From the NCBI GenBank assembly GCA_041738135.1, contig JBGSQK010000017.1:1-64000 (forward strand): a stretch of 64,000 nt of DNA, given 5' to 3'. This document shows positions 9,781 to 18,905 of this stretch, piece by piece (the stretch's first letter is position 1; each line of letters starts with the position of its first letter). The stretch comes from JAGOMX01 sp041738135. GTDB lineage: Bacteria > Pseudomonadota > Alphaproteobacteria > JAGOMX01. The position numbers were made by a program, and so were the translations under genes. The notes below the pieces were generated by a model, which was not told the origin of the DNA, did not search any database, and saw nothing but the letters and a program-made list of their open reading frames with translations.

Positions 9781-10128
9781 TTAGAACGGTTCGACTGCCC
9801 CGCCAGCTTGTGGATCTGTGGTTACGCCATGTTCCTTAATGCAAGCTTCCTCACGTATATTGGCTTCGCTCCCGCATTTTTTAACATAGCCTTCCTCGTT
9901 GTTTTTTATACCTTCATTCATACATGTAACCATCTTAGCATCGCTGTTCTGCTTGCAAGTAAGGGCATCCACTGATATACCACTGGCTTTTGCCGCACTC
10001 TCTAGGGTCCCTTTTGGAACATTAGAAAAATCCGGGCCTGCATCAGGAGTTGGTTGAGCTATGACGTTTACGCTATAAAGACTGGCACAAACGGCTAGCG
10101 TCATGATTTGGAGTAATTTTGTGTTCAT
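9781..10128 (-). CDS. Small exported cysteine-containing protein, function unknown
   Basis: A 115-residue protein with a signal peptide (cleavage near VIA-QP) and four cysteines in the mature part, enough for two disulfides. AAGGAG precedes the ATG. The segment TCMNEGIKNN...KKC is reminiscent of CMNEKC in the small cysteine-rich proteins at 51.9-52.8 kb, so it may be a distant relative. That similarity is short and not proven. It converges with the binding-protein gene. No function can be assigned. Confidence 0.65.
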   Translation of the reverse strand: MNTKLLQIMTLAVCASLYSVNVIAQPTPDAGPDFSNVPKGTLESAAKASGISVDALTCKQNSDAKMVTCMNEGIKNNEEGYVKKCGSEANIREEACIKEHGVTTDPQAGGAVEPF

Positions 10129-10216
10129 CGTTACGCTCCTTAAAATAACTTATCCTATTTATATCTTAGGCTTAATAGCTTAATAAAAAGTTAAGTTATT
10201 GGAATTTCGTAAAAAA

Positions 10217-11074
10217 TTAATGAAATATCTTTAGGCTGTAAAGGAATCGAAGACAGATGATGAGGAGGAAGGACCCGAACAATTTCTCGAGAACGTTTTT
10301 GGGTAGACTGTGTGCCAGTCGTGCGCCTAGGGGGGCGGCTAGTATGCTGGTGGGTACCATGCAGACAAAACCTGCGAGAGAGATATAGCCCAGAGCTAGT
10401 GGGTGTTGGATAAGTTCAACGGTGGGGTAAGTTTCGGGCAGGGACCATCCTGCTATGATGTATCCTATGGAGCCCGGAATAGCTATAAGCATGCCAACGC
10501 CCGATGATGTGGAAATGGCTTGGTGAACTGTGCGGCCGTAATAAATAAGGTATAGACTCGACAGCAAGCCTCCGCCCACGCCCATGAGCATGGATGAGAT
10601 GCCGACTATAAAACCTATGGCGGCGGATAAGAGTGTGCTAGGTTCGGTTGATTTTGTCGCCATCCTATCTTTCAGATAGAGCAAGTGAAAGCTGGCAAAA
10701 GCGGTAATACATATATAAATGATCTTGAAAAAATCTGCGGGTACCCTGCTAGCAAGAAGACTACCTAAAAATACGCCTAGAAAAATGGGCGCAACCCAAA
10801 TCTTTAAAAATCGCATTTCCACTAGACCGTGTTTGAGATGGCCTAGGAATGAGGCTAATGAGGTGGGTGCTATGATGGCCAGTGATGTGGCCGTACATAT
10901 GGGCATCAAGATGCTGTCGGGGATTCCGTAGAATCTAAATAGTTCGTAGAGGACTGGAACGGTGAGAATCCCGCCACCCACGCCAAAGATGCCGGCAATG
11001 AGGCCAGAGAAGGCACCTGCTGTTATAAGGCTTAAAATGATAACCAGGAGCTGGTTATCTATGAATTCAAACAT
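10217..11074 (-). CDS. TauE/SafE (TSUP) family membrane permease
   Basis: A protein of about 285 residues with eight or so hydrophobic segments. It shows the family's duplicated signature: GIFGVGGGILTVP at about residues 29-40 in the first half and GVGGGLLSSL at about 165-174 in the second half. Members export or import sulfite, sulfoacetate or related organosulfur anions, and the substrate here cannot be told. A TTG two codons upstream (11080) is an alternative start; I used the ATG at 11074, though no strong ribosome-binding site supports either. It is separated from the SOUL gene by 64 bp, with the same orientation. Confidence 0.85.
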   Translation of the reverse strand: MFEFIDNQLLVIILSLITAGAFSGLIAGIFGVGGGILTVPVLYELFRFYGIPDSILMPICTATSLAIIAPTSLASFLGHLKHGLVEMRFLKIWVAPIFLGVFLGSLLASRVPADFFKIIYICITAFASFHLLYLKDRMATKSTEPSTLLSAAIGFIVGISSMLMGVGGGLLSSLYLIYYGRTVHQAISTSSGVGMLIAIPGSIGYIIAGWSLPETYPTVELIQHPLALGYISLAGFVCMVPTSILAAPLGARLAHSLPKNVLEKLFGSFLLIICLRFLYSLKIFH

Positions 11075-11138
11075 GTTCAACTTTTACGAATTCTAAAAGA
11101 GAATGATAGCATTAAAATCCAGGCTTATGCTCTCGAAT

Positions 11139-11768
11139 TTATTCTTCAAGTTCGAGCATCACCTCGTTCCTGCGGAAAAAGGGAAGCGTCCAAGGAGGGT
11201 TATAAAAAGCATAAATGGGGGGGCCTCTCGCTTTTAACTTTTTAGCAGCAATGAATTTCATTAATTCATGCGTTTGTTCTTCAAGGCTAGATGTCCCGCC
11301 AAAGCCCGAAAAACGTATAACCGCAAATTGCTTTGCCGGTGCCTCAAAGATCTTAATTTGCGGATTGTTGGGTTTTGGAAGCGTTTTCAGCGTGTATTCA
11401 GCCGGCATGATAAACTGAACTTTCCATTGATCTATTGCACCCGCCTTTTGTTGTATGACAGGAGCTGTCATAGCTATTTTCTCGCCTTTTTGTTGAATAA
11501 CAGGTGCGGTCATGGCGATTTTCTGATTTGGTGCATTGTTGCCGAAAATAAAGTCTGCCAAAAGCCTGAATCCTTCTGAGATTGCATCACTTCTCTCGCC
11601 CGCAACTGAAACTTCGGCCACTAAGACCGGAGCGTATTCACGCACCTCAATGTCATTGGATTTTTCCAGAACTCTATAGGATGGCTCATTTACCTGACTC
11701 ATTATGGTTCCGCTCATAGCCAAAAGGGCCAGGAATAATATTCCCAATGCATAAAAGAAATATCTCAT
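11139..11768 (-). CDS. SOUL/HBP family heme-binding-like protein, exported or membrane-anchored
   Basis: A 209-residue protein with an N-terminal hydrophobic segment (residues 4 to about 23) that could be a signal peptide or anchor. It is followed by the SOUL domain: PSYRVLEKSNDIEVREYAP is the classic start, then two copies of KIAMTAPVIQQK, and YAFYNPPWTLPFFRRNEV at the end. SOUL proteins bind heme or tetrapyrroles in some eukaryotes, while the bacterial role is unsettled. The two KIAMTAPV copies are a known feature of this family, not a recent duplication. GCGGATG precedes the ATG at moderate spacing. Confidence 0.85.
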   Translation of the reverse strand: MRYFFYALGILFLALLAMSGTIMSQVNEPSYRVLEKSNDIEVREYAPVLVAEVSVAGERSDAISEGFRLLADFIFGNNAPNQKIAMTAPVIQQKGEKIAMTAPVIQQKAGAIDQWKVQFIMPAEYTLKTLPKPNNPQIKIFEAPAKQFAVIRFSGFGGTSSLEEQTHELMKFIAAKKLKARGPPIYAFYNPPWTLPFFRRNEVMLELEE

Positions 11769-11870
11769 GATTCATCCGCTCTAATAAACTTCATATAACT
11801 ATTGTATCATGCAAAACGCTTGTAAGGTCAAAAAATTGTTCAATCAAGGGCGACGACTTATAAATATAAT

Positions 11871-12935
11871 TTAGTCTATATCATCGATCGGATTGCCATC
11901 TGTAAGTCTCGGGTAACTTTCAAGTATGAAGCTGCCAGAACTAGTGCTGCGCTGAATGACCCATGCGGGTTTGCCACCACGAAAATCGGCGACAATAGAT
12001 CCGTGAAAATTTGGGTCTTCCGATTTGACGAAAGCAGTATTACTTACTCGGTTAGAGTTGCTCATGGAATTATTCTTTTGCCAATTGTATTCGAACGTTG
12101 GCAACGATCTTATGGTTTCCTTTTTTGATGATTCCTCAGTTAAGATTTTCTGGGTCAAAAACTTCGGTAACAAAACTTCAGTCCCAGGTACGTTAACGCC
12201 AGAGCGAGAGTATGCCGTATCTATAACTTTACGTGATGATTCATATCCGACTACCTTAGGCTGGATAAATGAGATGGACGAGCGTTCATGAGCCGTATCT
12301 ATTCCCAAGAGCTCAATTTGTTCGTAAATATTGACTGACATAAAAACAATGCTGGGAGGCATTTGCAATTTGCGAACCATACTCTCAAGGCTTTGAAGTC
12401 GTTCTATTCCTTCAAAATAAGGCAGCAACACAAAGATAAGAGTGGGTTGTGAATATTTGTATAACAGGGCCTTAGGGTTACCTTTTAAAATGCGAGTAGA
12501 AGCAGAATGCAAAATCGTGTGGCCAGTTCTTAATCCTAGAAGTGTATCCTCAGTATTCAAAATTTCTGGGCGTAGTTCATGAGAACTTGCTAGCTTTTCG
12601 AGAGAATCTTTTAGTGCTGTAAGAAAATTTATGTTGAGTCTTTCATGGATGTGACCGTAAAGATTCATAAAGCTCACCTTGGGGGCCAGTTGAATTAATT
12701 CTTGCGGATGAAATCCTTGCCAGATTAAGTGTGATGTAATCGTGTTTCTTTTCGCCAGTGCGCTCGGATTCTTTGCTGATACCTGTTGCTTCAAGCTGAT
12801 TGGGGCGGTCATGGAATTAACCATACGGCAGCCGAAAATAACTTCATTAAGATAATTCGTCGATCTCGAGGCTTGCGATTGAGACCATAAGAGAGGGAAT
12901 AAAATACATAGGCAGAGGACTAGGTTTTTTTTCAT
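11871..12935 (-). CDS. Exported protein of unknown function
   Basis: A 354-residue protein with a clear signal peptide (MKKNLVLCLCILFPLLWS, cleavage near SQA-SR). AAGGA lies upstream of the ATG. The mature part has no motif I recognise. A middle section contains hydrophobic strands (TLIFVLLPYF, SIVFMSVNIYEQ), and the C-terminal third is Ser/Asn-rich with FVKSEDPNFHGSIVADFRGG. It stands alone, with 101 bp to the SOUL gene and 106 bp to lysS. The location is probably the periplasm or outside. Confidence 0.65.
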   Translation of the reverse strand: MKKNLVLCLCILFPLLWSQSQASRSTNYLNEVIFGCRMVNSMTAPISLKQQVSAKNPSALAKRNTITSHLIWQGFHPQELIQLAPKVSFMNLYGHIHERLNINFLTALKDSLEKLASSHELRPEILNTEDTLLGLRTGHTILHSASTRILKGNPKALLYKYSQPTLIFVLLPYFEGIERLQSLESMVRKLQMPPSIVFMSVNIYEQIELLGIDTAHERSSISFIQPKVVGYESSRKVIDTAYSRSGVNVPGTEVLLPKFLTQKILTEESSKKETIRSLPTFEYNWQKNNSMSNSNRVSNTAFVKSEDPNFHGSIVADFRGGKPAWVIQRSTSSGSFILESYPRLTDGNPIDDID

Positions 12936-13041
12936 TATGAATATCCTTGTTTTATTTATGTTATATTCCTTTGAAAATAGTAACCACTGTAAACCAATCC
13001 TTCAAGGCTTCTTGTTATAGCATTGAAGGGGTGTCAAATAA

Positions 13042-14538
13042 CTAGGCGCGTTTCCTCATGGTAGGGAACGCAATTACGTCTCTTATGCTGGCAGAATCCG
13101 TTAGCAACATAACCATGCGATCTATGCCAATACCCAAGCCACCTGTGGGTGGGAGGCCATATTCCAGGGCCGTAATAAAATCTTCATCCATTAGATGAGC
13201 TTCATCATCACCTGCGTCCCTATCGGCAACTTGAGATTCTAAACGTGCGCGCTGATCAATAGGATCGGTAAGTTCAGAAAATGCGTTGGCAACTTCCCAA
13301 GTGTTAATGAAGCTTTCAAAGCGTTCTGTCAGGCGCGGGTCATGTCTGTGGACCTTTGCCAGAGGTGAGATGTCAAGCGGAAGATCAGTGACGTGGGTGG
13401 GTTGAATGAGAGTTTGCTCTACCTTTTCTTCAAAGACGGCAGCAACCACTTTGCCCCAATTATTGCAATGGGCTACATCGACACCCACTGATTTGGCAGC
13501 ATTTTGCGCTTCTGTCACGTCATGGATGCTCAAGAAATCAATGCCCGTTTGTTCTTTGACCAGCTCGGTCATAGACTTGCGAGCCCATGGACCTTTTAGA
13601 TTTATTTCTTGACCGTTATAGCTGATAAGCGTGGTGCCCAGAACGGTCTGAGCGGCATGTTCAATCAAACCTTCTGCCAAATCCATCATGTCCTTGTAAT
13701 CGGCGTATGCTTGATAAAGCTCAATCATAGTGAATTCTGGGTTATGACGTGTTGATATGCCTTCGTTGCGGAAACAACGGTTAACTTCAAACACACGCTC
13801 GGAGAGACCGCCAACCACGAGACGCTTTAGGAATAGCTCAGGTGCGATACGTAAATAGAGTTCCATGTCGAGAGCGTTGTGGTGGGTAATGAAAGGCTTA
13901 GCTGCTGCGCCGCCTGGTATGGTGTGCAGCATAGGCGTTTCCACCTCTAGGAAGTCTTTGTCCAGCAACAGATTACGAATAGCCTGTATGATACGGCTTC
14001 GAGTGCGTAAAGTGGTCCTAGCGTCCTCGTTCATGATGAGGTCAACGTAACGCTGACGATAGCGCATTTCCACATCACTGAGGCCGTGATATTTTTCAGG
14101 CAAGGTGAGTAGAGATTTGCACAAGATTTCCAAATCGTCGGCATTTATGGTGAGCTCGCCGCGCGGGGTTTTGCGGATAAGGCCTTTAACGCCAATGATA
14201 TCACCTAGGTCCAGCAACTTTAGAATCCTCTGTTGTTCTTCTGGGAGGATATCCTTGTAGGAAAATATTTGAATACGGCCGGAAGAATCCAACAAATCAA
14301 TAAACATACCGCTGTTGCGGATGGACATGACTCTGCCTGCAACACTTACACGATCGGATGTTTCTTGACCCGTTTCCAGGTGCGCGTACTTCTCGTGCAA
14401 ATCAGCGGCATGGTTGGTTTTATCAAACTTGTAAGGATAAGGGTTTACCCCCAGAGCCCGAAGCTCCTCAACCTTTTGCAGCCTTGTGTCACGATAAATA
14501 TTTGACGATTCTTGGACTTGAACTTTTGCTTCCGACAT
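13042..14538 (-). CDS. lysS: Lysyl-tRNA synthetase, class II
   Basis: A 498-residue cytosolic enzyme charging tRNA-Lys. An OB-fold anticodon-binding domain lies at about residues 60-150 (VAGRVMSIRNSGMFIDL). The class II catalytic domain shows RYRQRYVDLI, motif 2 FRNEGISTRHNPEFT (256-270) and motif 3 GLGIGIDRMVMLLT near the end. The length is normal for bacterial LysRS-II. I chose ATG 14538 because AGGTGG lies about five bases upstream, whereas the GTG codons just upstream lie within that site. It follows the small hydrolase gene by 9 bp on the same strand, suggesting co-transcription. Confidence 0.97.
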   Translation of the reverse strand: MSEAKVQVQESSNIYRDTRLQKVEELRALGVNPYPYKFDKTNHAADLHEKYAHLETGQETSDRVSVAGRVMSIRNSGMFIDLLDSSGRIQIFSYKDILPEEQQRILKLLDLGDIIGVKGLIRKTPRGELTINADDLEILCKSLLTLPEKYHGLSDVEMRYRQRYVDLIMNEDARTTLRTRSRIIQAIRNLLLDKDFLEVETPMLHTIPGGAAAKPFITHHNALDMELYLRIAPELFLKRLVVGGLSERVFEVNRCFRNEGISTRHNPEFTMIELYQAYADYKDMMDLAEGLIEHAAQTVLGTTLISYNGQEINLKGPWARKSMTELVKEQTGIDFLSIHDVTEAQNAAKSVGVDVAHCNNWGKVVAAVFEEKVEQTLIQPTHVTDLPLDISPLAKVHRHDPRLTERFESFINTWEVANAFSELTDPIDQRARLESQVADRDAGDDEAHLMDEDFITALEYGLPPTGGLGIGIDRMVMLLTDSASIRDVIAFPTMRKRA

Positions 14539-14547
14539 AAACACCAC

Positions 14548-15210
14548 CTACATACTTGAGACTACAGGAACCTTTTCCAGAGATTTATCCAGGTAATTAT
14601 TTACATGGTGCATCACAAGGTTAATCTTGTTGGTAAAAAAGTGATCGGCGCCTTGAACGCAACGATAATCCACATGGATACCTTTTTGTAAGGCCAGACG
14701 TTCAGCAAGTTTTTCCACAGATTCTTTTGGTACGATTTCATCGCGATCGCCTTGAATCATTAGACCAGATACAGGGCATGGAGCCAAAAAGGTAAAGTCA
14801 TACTGATTGGCCGGTGGGCTTACGGAGATATATCCACTGAGCTCAGGGCGGCGCATGAGAAGTTGCATACCTATCCAGGCACCAAAAGAAAATCCGGCAA
14901 CCCAAAATGATGTGGAATTTGGGTTAAGCTGTTGCATCCAGTCCATAACCGTTGCAGCATCACTCAGTTCGCCTTCGCCTTGGTCGAAAGTACCTTCTGA
15001 GCGACCTACGCCACGGAAATTAAACCGCACGGCGCCGAATCCACGATCCGTAAAGCTACGATACAATGCGTATGTCACCTTGTTATTCATGGTTCCACCA
15101 TGTTCAGGATGAGGGTGCAAAATCAGTGCTAGTGGCGCATCAGGGGTTCTCGGGGGCTGATAGCGGGCTTCAATTCGTCCTTCCGGACCATTGATGATCA
15201 ACTCAGGCAT
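14548..15210 (-). CDS. Alpha/beta hydrolase (COG2945-like)
   Basis: A 220-residue cytosolic protein with the alpha/beta hydrolase pattern. LILHPHPEHGGTMNNKV (about 29-45) and VRFNFRGVGRSEG (61-73) come first. The nucleophile elbow GFSFGA (106-111) carries Ser108, SGLMIQGDRDEIVP supplies the acid region, and GADHFF the histidine. This matches the short bacterial hydrolases of COG2945, whose substrates are unknown. GAGAGG precedes the ATG. It is divergent from iscR, so the IscR-like palindrome at 15244-15256 lies upstream of both genes. Confidence 0.85.
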   Translation of the reverse strand: MPELIINGPEGRIEARYQPPRTPDAPLALILHPHPEHGGTMNNKVTYALYRSFTDRGFGAVRFNFRGVGRSEGTFDQGEGELSDAATVMDWMQQLNPNSTSFWVAGFSFGAWIGMQLLMRRPELSGYISVSPPANQYDFTFLAPCPVSGLMIQGDRDEIVPKESVEKLAERLALQKGIHVDYRCVQGADHFFTNKINLVMHHVNNYLDKSLEKVPVVSSM

Positions 15211-15241
15211 GGCATCCTCTCAAAATATTTCAGCATTAATC

Positions 15242-15270
15242 TTGACTAATTTAGTCAGGATAAGTATCCT
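15242..15270 (+). promoter_or_regulatory. Putative isc operon promoter with IscR-type operator
   Basis: A -35 box TTGACT (15242-15247) and a -10 box TATCCT (15265-15270) are separated by 17 bases. The palindrome GACTAA-T-TTAGTC (15244-15256) overlaps the -35 box and closely resembles Rrf2/IscR-type sites (TTGACTAxxxTAGTCA). Binding here would block the polymerase, consistent with IscR autorepression of an isc operon. The distance to the iscR start is about 126 bp, giving a long leader. The assignment rests on sequence pattern and position. Confidence 0.7.
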
Positions 15271-15396
15271 CACCAAGATTGTTGCTGGGTTTTAAGCAAT
15301 CCTCCCTTTGAAAGGCGAAGTACTCTCGAGCGAGGAATAGCACACCACCTGTTAAAAAGCAATGGGCATTAGATGTTTATTTGGGTATAAAAGCAC

Positions 15397-15816
15397 ATGA
15401 AGTTAAGCACTAAAGGTCGCTATGCCGTGATGGCTATGGTAGACCTCGCAAATCATGGAAGTAAGGCACCGGTATCCGTTAGCGATATCTCGGTTCGCCA
15501 GGGCTTGCCCGTTAATTATCTGGAGCAATTATTTGTAAAGCTGCGTCGTGAGGGCCTAGTGGAAAGCACCCGTGGGCAGATGGGTGGATACAAACTCAAG
15601 ACTGACCCGGCGTACATTAACGTGCTTGAAATCATGCGGGCGGTGGATGAGCCTTTGCAAGCCACCCGTTGCGACCCCAGTACAACTTTGAGTTGTCAGG
15701 GAGGCAGTCGCCGCTGTTTGACGCATAATTTGTGGAATGGATTGAGTGATCATATTACCAGCTATCTGGCCTCTAAGACCCTTGCTGACATAGCACCTGG
15801 TGATCTGCATGACTGA
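15397..15816 (+). CDS. iscR: Fe-S cluster-sensing Rrf2 family regulator IscR
   Basis: A 139-residue Rrf2 regulator. The winged helix-turn-helix spans about residues 1-65 (MKLSTKGRYAVMAMVDLA; VNYLEQLFVKLRREGLVES). The 2Fe-2S ligands are conserved: Cys92, Cys100, Cys107 and a following His110, close to the C92/C98/C104/H107 spacing of E. coli IscR. It heads the isc operon and overlaps the next gene by 8 bases. In the cluster-bound state IscR normally represses its own operon, and a matching palindrome lies upstream. No strong ribosome-binding site precedes the start. Confidence 0.95.
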   Translation: MKLSTKGRYAVMAMVDLANHGSKAPVSVSDISVRQGLPVNYLEQLFVKLRREGLVESTRGQMGGYKLKTDPAYINVLEIMRAVDEPLQATRCDPSTTLSCQGGSRRCLTHNLWNGLSDHITSYLASKTLADIAPGDLHD

Positions 15817-16915
15817 GCACATTTACTTGGATTTTAATGCTTCAACCCCTCTTCGGCCTAGCGTAATGAAAGCGATGACGGAGGCTATGCAGCATTTTGG
15901 CAACCCCTCCTCCATTCATAAGTTTGGACGGGCAGCTCGCTCGCTCCTTGATTCGGCGCGGGATGTCTTAGCTGCGCTTTTTAAGGTTGAACCTGTTCAA
16001 ATTATATTTACCAGCGGCGGTACTGAAGCGAATAATATGGTTATTAAAGCTGCCAAGGATTCCATCATATTGATGAGTGCTATGGAGCACGAATCGGTAG
16101 ATCGATCTGCCCAGCAAGCGGTCAAGATACCTGTTTTAGATACCGGAATAATTGATCTGGAAGCCTTGAAGAAATTATTATCGCACTATGCTGGCGACAA
16201 GGTGTTAGTGAGCGTAATGCTGGCCAACAATGAAACGGGTGTTATCCAGCCTGTGCGAGAAATAGCTACGGTAGCTCGTCAGCATGGAGCAAAGGTTCAT
16301 TGTGATGCGGTTACGGCATTTACCAAGATACCATTTACCTACAGTGAGCTAGGGGTTGATTATTTATCGGTGTCGGCACACAAAATTGGGGGCCCCAAGG
16401 GTTGCGGTGCTTTAGTTGTGCCCTTGACGGAACAACTGCCTGCCCTTCTTCATGGTGGTGGTCAGGAAAAAGGTCATCGGGCTGGTACAGAAAATATTTT
16501 GGGTATAGTTGGATTTGCCAAGGCGGTTGAAGATTCGTCAAACGATAATTGGGAGCAAGTGGAAAGCTATCGAAACTTGTTGGAAGACTTGATTTTATCT
16601 GAGCATCAGGGCGTGCCTATTTATGGCAGGCAATCTCAAAGACTTCCCAATACGTGTTATATGGGCATGCCTGGTATTGCTACACAAACGCAATTATTGG
16701 CTTTTGATCTTGAAGGATTTGCTGTGAGTTCCGGCTCAGCCTGTTCATCGGGTAAAGTGGCACCATCCCATGTTTTAAAGGCCATGGGTTACGATGATGG
16801 GTCAGCCACAGAAGCTATTCGAGTGAGTTTGGGGTGGACGACCACAAAAGAACAAATGGAAAATTTCGCCAGAGCGTGGCTTACGCTTTATAAAAGATAT
16901 AATGGAAATGAGTAA
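15809..16915 (+). CDS. Cysteine desulfurase, NifS/IscS-like (first of two)
   Basis: A 368-residue PLP enzyme taking sulfur from cysteine. The PLP lysine is in SAHK (Lys192), and the catalytic cysteine is Cys312 in SSGSACSSG. The active-site loop is short and lacks the TSASLEPS segment of the second copy. The start ATG at 15809 overlaps the iscR stop; the GTG at 15800 is an alternative. Alphaproteobacteria often carry such an extra desulfurase-like gene between iscR and iscS. Its separate role is unclear: it could be a sulfur donor to other pathways or a partner of IscS. Confidence 0.92.
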   Translation: MTEHIYLDFNASTPLRPSVMKAMTEAMQHFGNPSSIHKFGRAARSLLDSARDVLAALFKVEPVQIIFTSGGTEANNMVIKAAKDSIILMSAMEHESVDRSAQQAVKIPVLDTGIIDLEALKKLLSHYAGDKVLVSVMLANNETGVIQPVREIATVARQHGAKVHCDAVTAFTKIPFTYSELGVDYLSVSAHKIGGPKGCGALVVPLTEQLPALLHGGGQEKGHRAGTENILGIVGFAKAVEDSSNDNWEQVESYRNLLEDLILSEHQGVPIYGRQSQRLPNTCYMGMPGIATQTQLLAFDLEGFAVSSGSACSSGKVAPSHVLKAMGYDDGSATEAIRVSLGWTTTKEQMENFARAWLTLYKRYNGNE

Positions 16916-16924
16916 GGGTTATAA

Positions 16925-18163
16925 ATGATCAATGCATCCAACAGTAACAGTGAGAATAAGGTTTATTATCTGGACTATCAGGCGACCACACCTTGTGATC
17001 CAAGGGTTGTGGAAAAAATGATTCCGCATTTTTTGGAGAACTTTGGCAATCCCCATTCACGTAATCATGCCTATGGGTGGAAGGCTGAAGATGCGATCGA
17101 GGTGGCTCGGGCACAAATTGCCCATTTGATTGGGGCGGGCCCCAAAGAGATCGTTTTCACGTCCGGCGCCACAGAATCCAACAACCTGGCGTTAAAAGGC
17201 GTGGCACAGTTTTACAAAGAAACAAAAAACCATATCATCACAACTGTTACCGAACATAAATGCGTGCTGGATACCTGCCGTCATTTGGAAGAGCAGGGAT
17301 TTGAAGTGACTTACCTGCCGGTGCAAAAATCCGGTTTAATTGATTTGAACGAGTTGCGTCAGGCGATTACGGATAAAACCGTTTTAGTGTCCATTTTGGC
17401 CGTTCACAACGAAATTGGTGTGATACAGCCCTTAAAGGAAATCGGAGCTATTTGTCGCGAACGTGGAGTGTTCTTTCACACGGATGCCGCACAAGCAGCC
17501 GGTAAAATTCCTCTGAATGTGGAAGACATGAATATTGACCTCATGAGCATTACGGGGCACAAACTTTATGGACCCAAAGGCATTGGAGCGCTCTACGTCA
17601 GACGCCGCCCTCGGGTGCGGGTGTTGGCTCAGATTAATGGTGGCGGACAAGAACGCGGTATGCGTTCAGGAACCCTACCTACACCTTTGTGTGTGGGTTT
17701 TGGTGAAGCTTGCGCCATTGCGGAACGAGAAATGGAAAAAGATAATAAGCATCTTAAAGAGCTTCATGATCGTTTCATGAAGACCATCTTCAGTTCGCTA
17801 ACAGATATTTATCTGAATGGTGATGCGCACATGCGCTACCCCGGCAACATCAATATCAGCTTCGCATTCGTAGAAGGCGAAGGACTGATGATGGGTCTAA
17901 AAGATCTGGCGATTTCTTCAGGATCTGCTTGTACTTCGGCATCACTGGAGCCATCCTATGTCTTGCGAGCATTGGGCGTTGGTGAAGATCTAGCTCATAC
18001 ATCTTTACGCATAGGTTTTGGGCGCTTCACAACTATCGAAGAAGTAGATTATGCGGCAAATCGCATCATCAGTGAAGTAACGCGTTTAAGAGAAATGAGT
18101 CCCTTATGGGAAATGGCTCAAGAAGGCATCGACATTACCCAGATCAAATGGGCGGAACACTAA
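16925..18163 (+). CDS. iscS: Cysteine desulfurase IscS
   Basis: A 412-residue PLP-dependent enzyme and the sulfur donor for Fe-S assembly on IscU. It has EHKCVLD (110-116), PLP Lys213 in TGHKLYGPKG, and the catalytic Cys336 in SSGSACTSASLEPSYVL. It ends IKWAEH, very like the conserved IscS C-terminus that docks IscU. It lies 9 bp after the first desulfurase and 10 bp before iscU. The whole set reads as one transcript. Confidence 0.97.
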   Translation: MINASNSNSENKVYYLDYQATTPCDPRVVEKMIPHFLENFGNPHSRNHAYGWKAEDAIEVARAQIAHLIGAGPKEIVFTSGATESNNLALKGVAQFYKETKNHIITTVTEHKCVLDTCRHLEEQGFEVTYLPVQKSGLIDLNELRQAITDKTVLVSILAVHNEIGVIQPLKEIGAICRERGVFFHTDAAQAAGKIPLNVEDMNIDLMSITGHKLYGPKGIGALYVRRRPRVRVLAQINGGGQERGMRSGTLPTPLCVGFGEACAIAEREMEKDNKHLKELHDRFMKTIFSSLTDIYLNGDAHMRYPGNINISFAFVEGEGLMMGLKDLAISSGSACTSASLEPSYVLRALGVGEDLAHTSLRIGFGRFTTIEEVDYAANRIISEVTRLREMSPLWEMAQEGIDITQIKWAEH

Positions 18164-18173
18164 GGAGAACATT

Positions 18174-18557
18174 ATGGCTTATAGCGAAAAAGTAATCGAC
18201 CATTACGAAAACCCCAGAAATGTGGGCTCTTTTGATAAATCTGAAAAAGACGTAGGCACAGGTCTGGTGGGTGCACCTGCTTGTGGTGACGTTATGAAAT
18301 TACAGATTAGGGTGAAGGACAATATCATTGAGGATGCTAAGTTTAAAACCTTTGGTTGCGGATCAGCCATTGCTTCAAGTTCCTTGCTCACCGAATGGGT
18401 TAAAGGCAAAAGCATTAGCGAGGCCATGGAAATCAAGAACACGGATATTGCGGAGCACTTGGCTTTGCCACCAGTGAAAATTCACTGTTCTGTGTTGGCA
18501 GAAGATGCTATCCGTGCAGCGGTTAAAGACTACAGAGAAAAGCAAACGGAAGAATAA
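18174..18557 (+). CDS. iscU: Fe-S cluster scaffold IscU
   Basis: A 127-residue scaffold on which IscS and iron build 2Fe-2S clusters. The three ligand cysteines are Cys37 (APACGD, with Asp39), Cys62 (FGCGSA) and Cys105 (KIHCSVLAEDAI). LPPVK (98-102) is the motif recognised by the HscA chaperone, encoded in the same operon. AAGGAG precedes the ATG. The length is normal. Confidence 0.97.
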   Translation: MAYSEKVIDHYENPRNVGSFDKSEKDVGTGLVGAPACGDVMKLQIRVKDNIIEDAKFKTFGCGSAIASSSLLTEWVKGKSISEAMEIKNTDIAEHLALPPVKIHCSVLAEDAIRAAVKDYREKQTEE

Positions 18558-18905
18558 ATGGAAAAAGCCAGTCGTCCACAATTGTTTAAACTGACCGAGG
18601 CTGCTGCAGCACAGGTGGGCAAACTTTTGCTTGCTCGCGAGAAACCTGCGGCAGGCGTGAGGATTGGTCTGCGGACGAAGGGCTGTTCGGGATTGTCTTA
18701 TACATTGGAGTATGTGGATGAAATGAACCCTCTCGACGAGACGGTTGCTGACCATGGGGTGACCATTTACATCGATCCTAAAGCGGTTATGTTTTTAATT
18801 GGTACCACAATGGATTTTGTGGAAGACGAATTACAATCAGGTTTTGTGTTTGAAAACCCTAATGAAAAAGGGCGTTGTGGCTGTGGGGAGTCCTTCCATG
18901 TCTAG
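18558..18905 (+). CDS. iscA: A-type Fe-S carrier IscA
   Basis: A 115-residue A-type carrier or scaffold that delivers clusters or iron to apoproteins. It has the three invariant cysteines: Cys43 in TKGCSGLSY, and Cys107 and Cys109 in the C-terminal CGCGESF. Its start codon follows the iscU stop directly, and its end overlaps hscB by 8 bases, so translation is probably coupled. Confidence 0.95.
   Translation: MEKASRPQLFKLTEAAAAQVGKLLLAREKPAAGVRIGLRTKGCSGLSYTLEYVDEMNPLDETVADHGVTIYIDPKAVMFLIGTTMDFVEDELQSGFVFENPNEKGRCGCGESFHV

Noticed and set aside
11420..11520. Tandem KIAMTAPVIQQK copies in the SOUL gene as a recent duplication
   Set aside because: The two copies differ at many third codon positions, and paired KIAMTAPV segments are a normal feature of SOUL proteins.
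12994..13030. CCTTCAA...TTGAAGG inverted repeat after lysS as a terminator
   Set aside because: Only seven pairs with a long loop and no T-tail; too weak.
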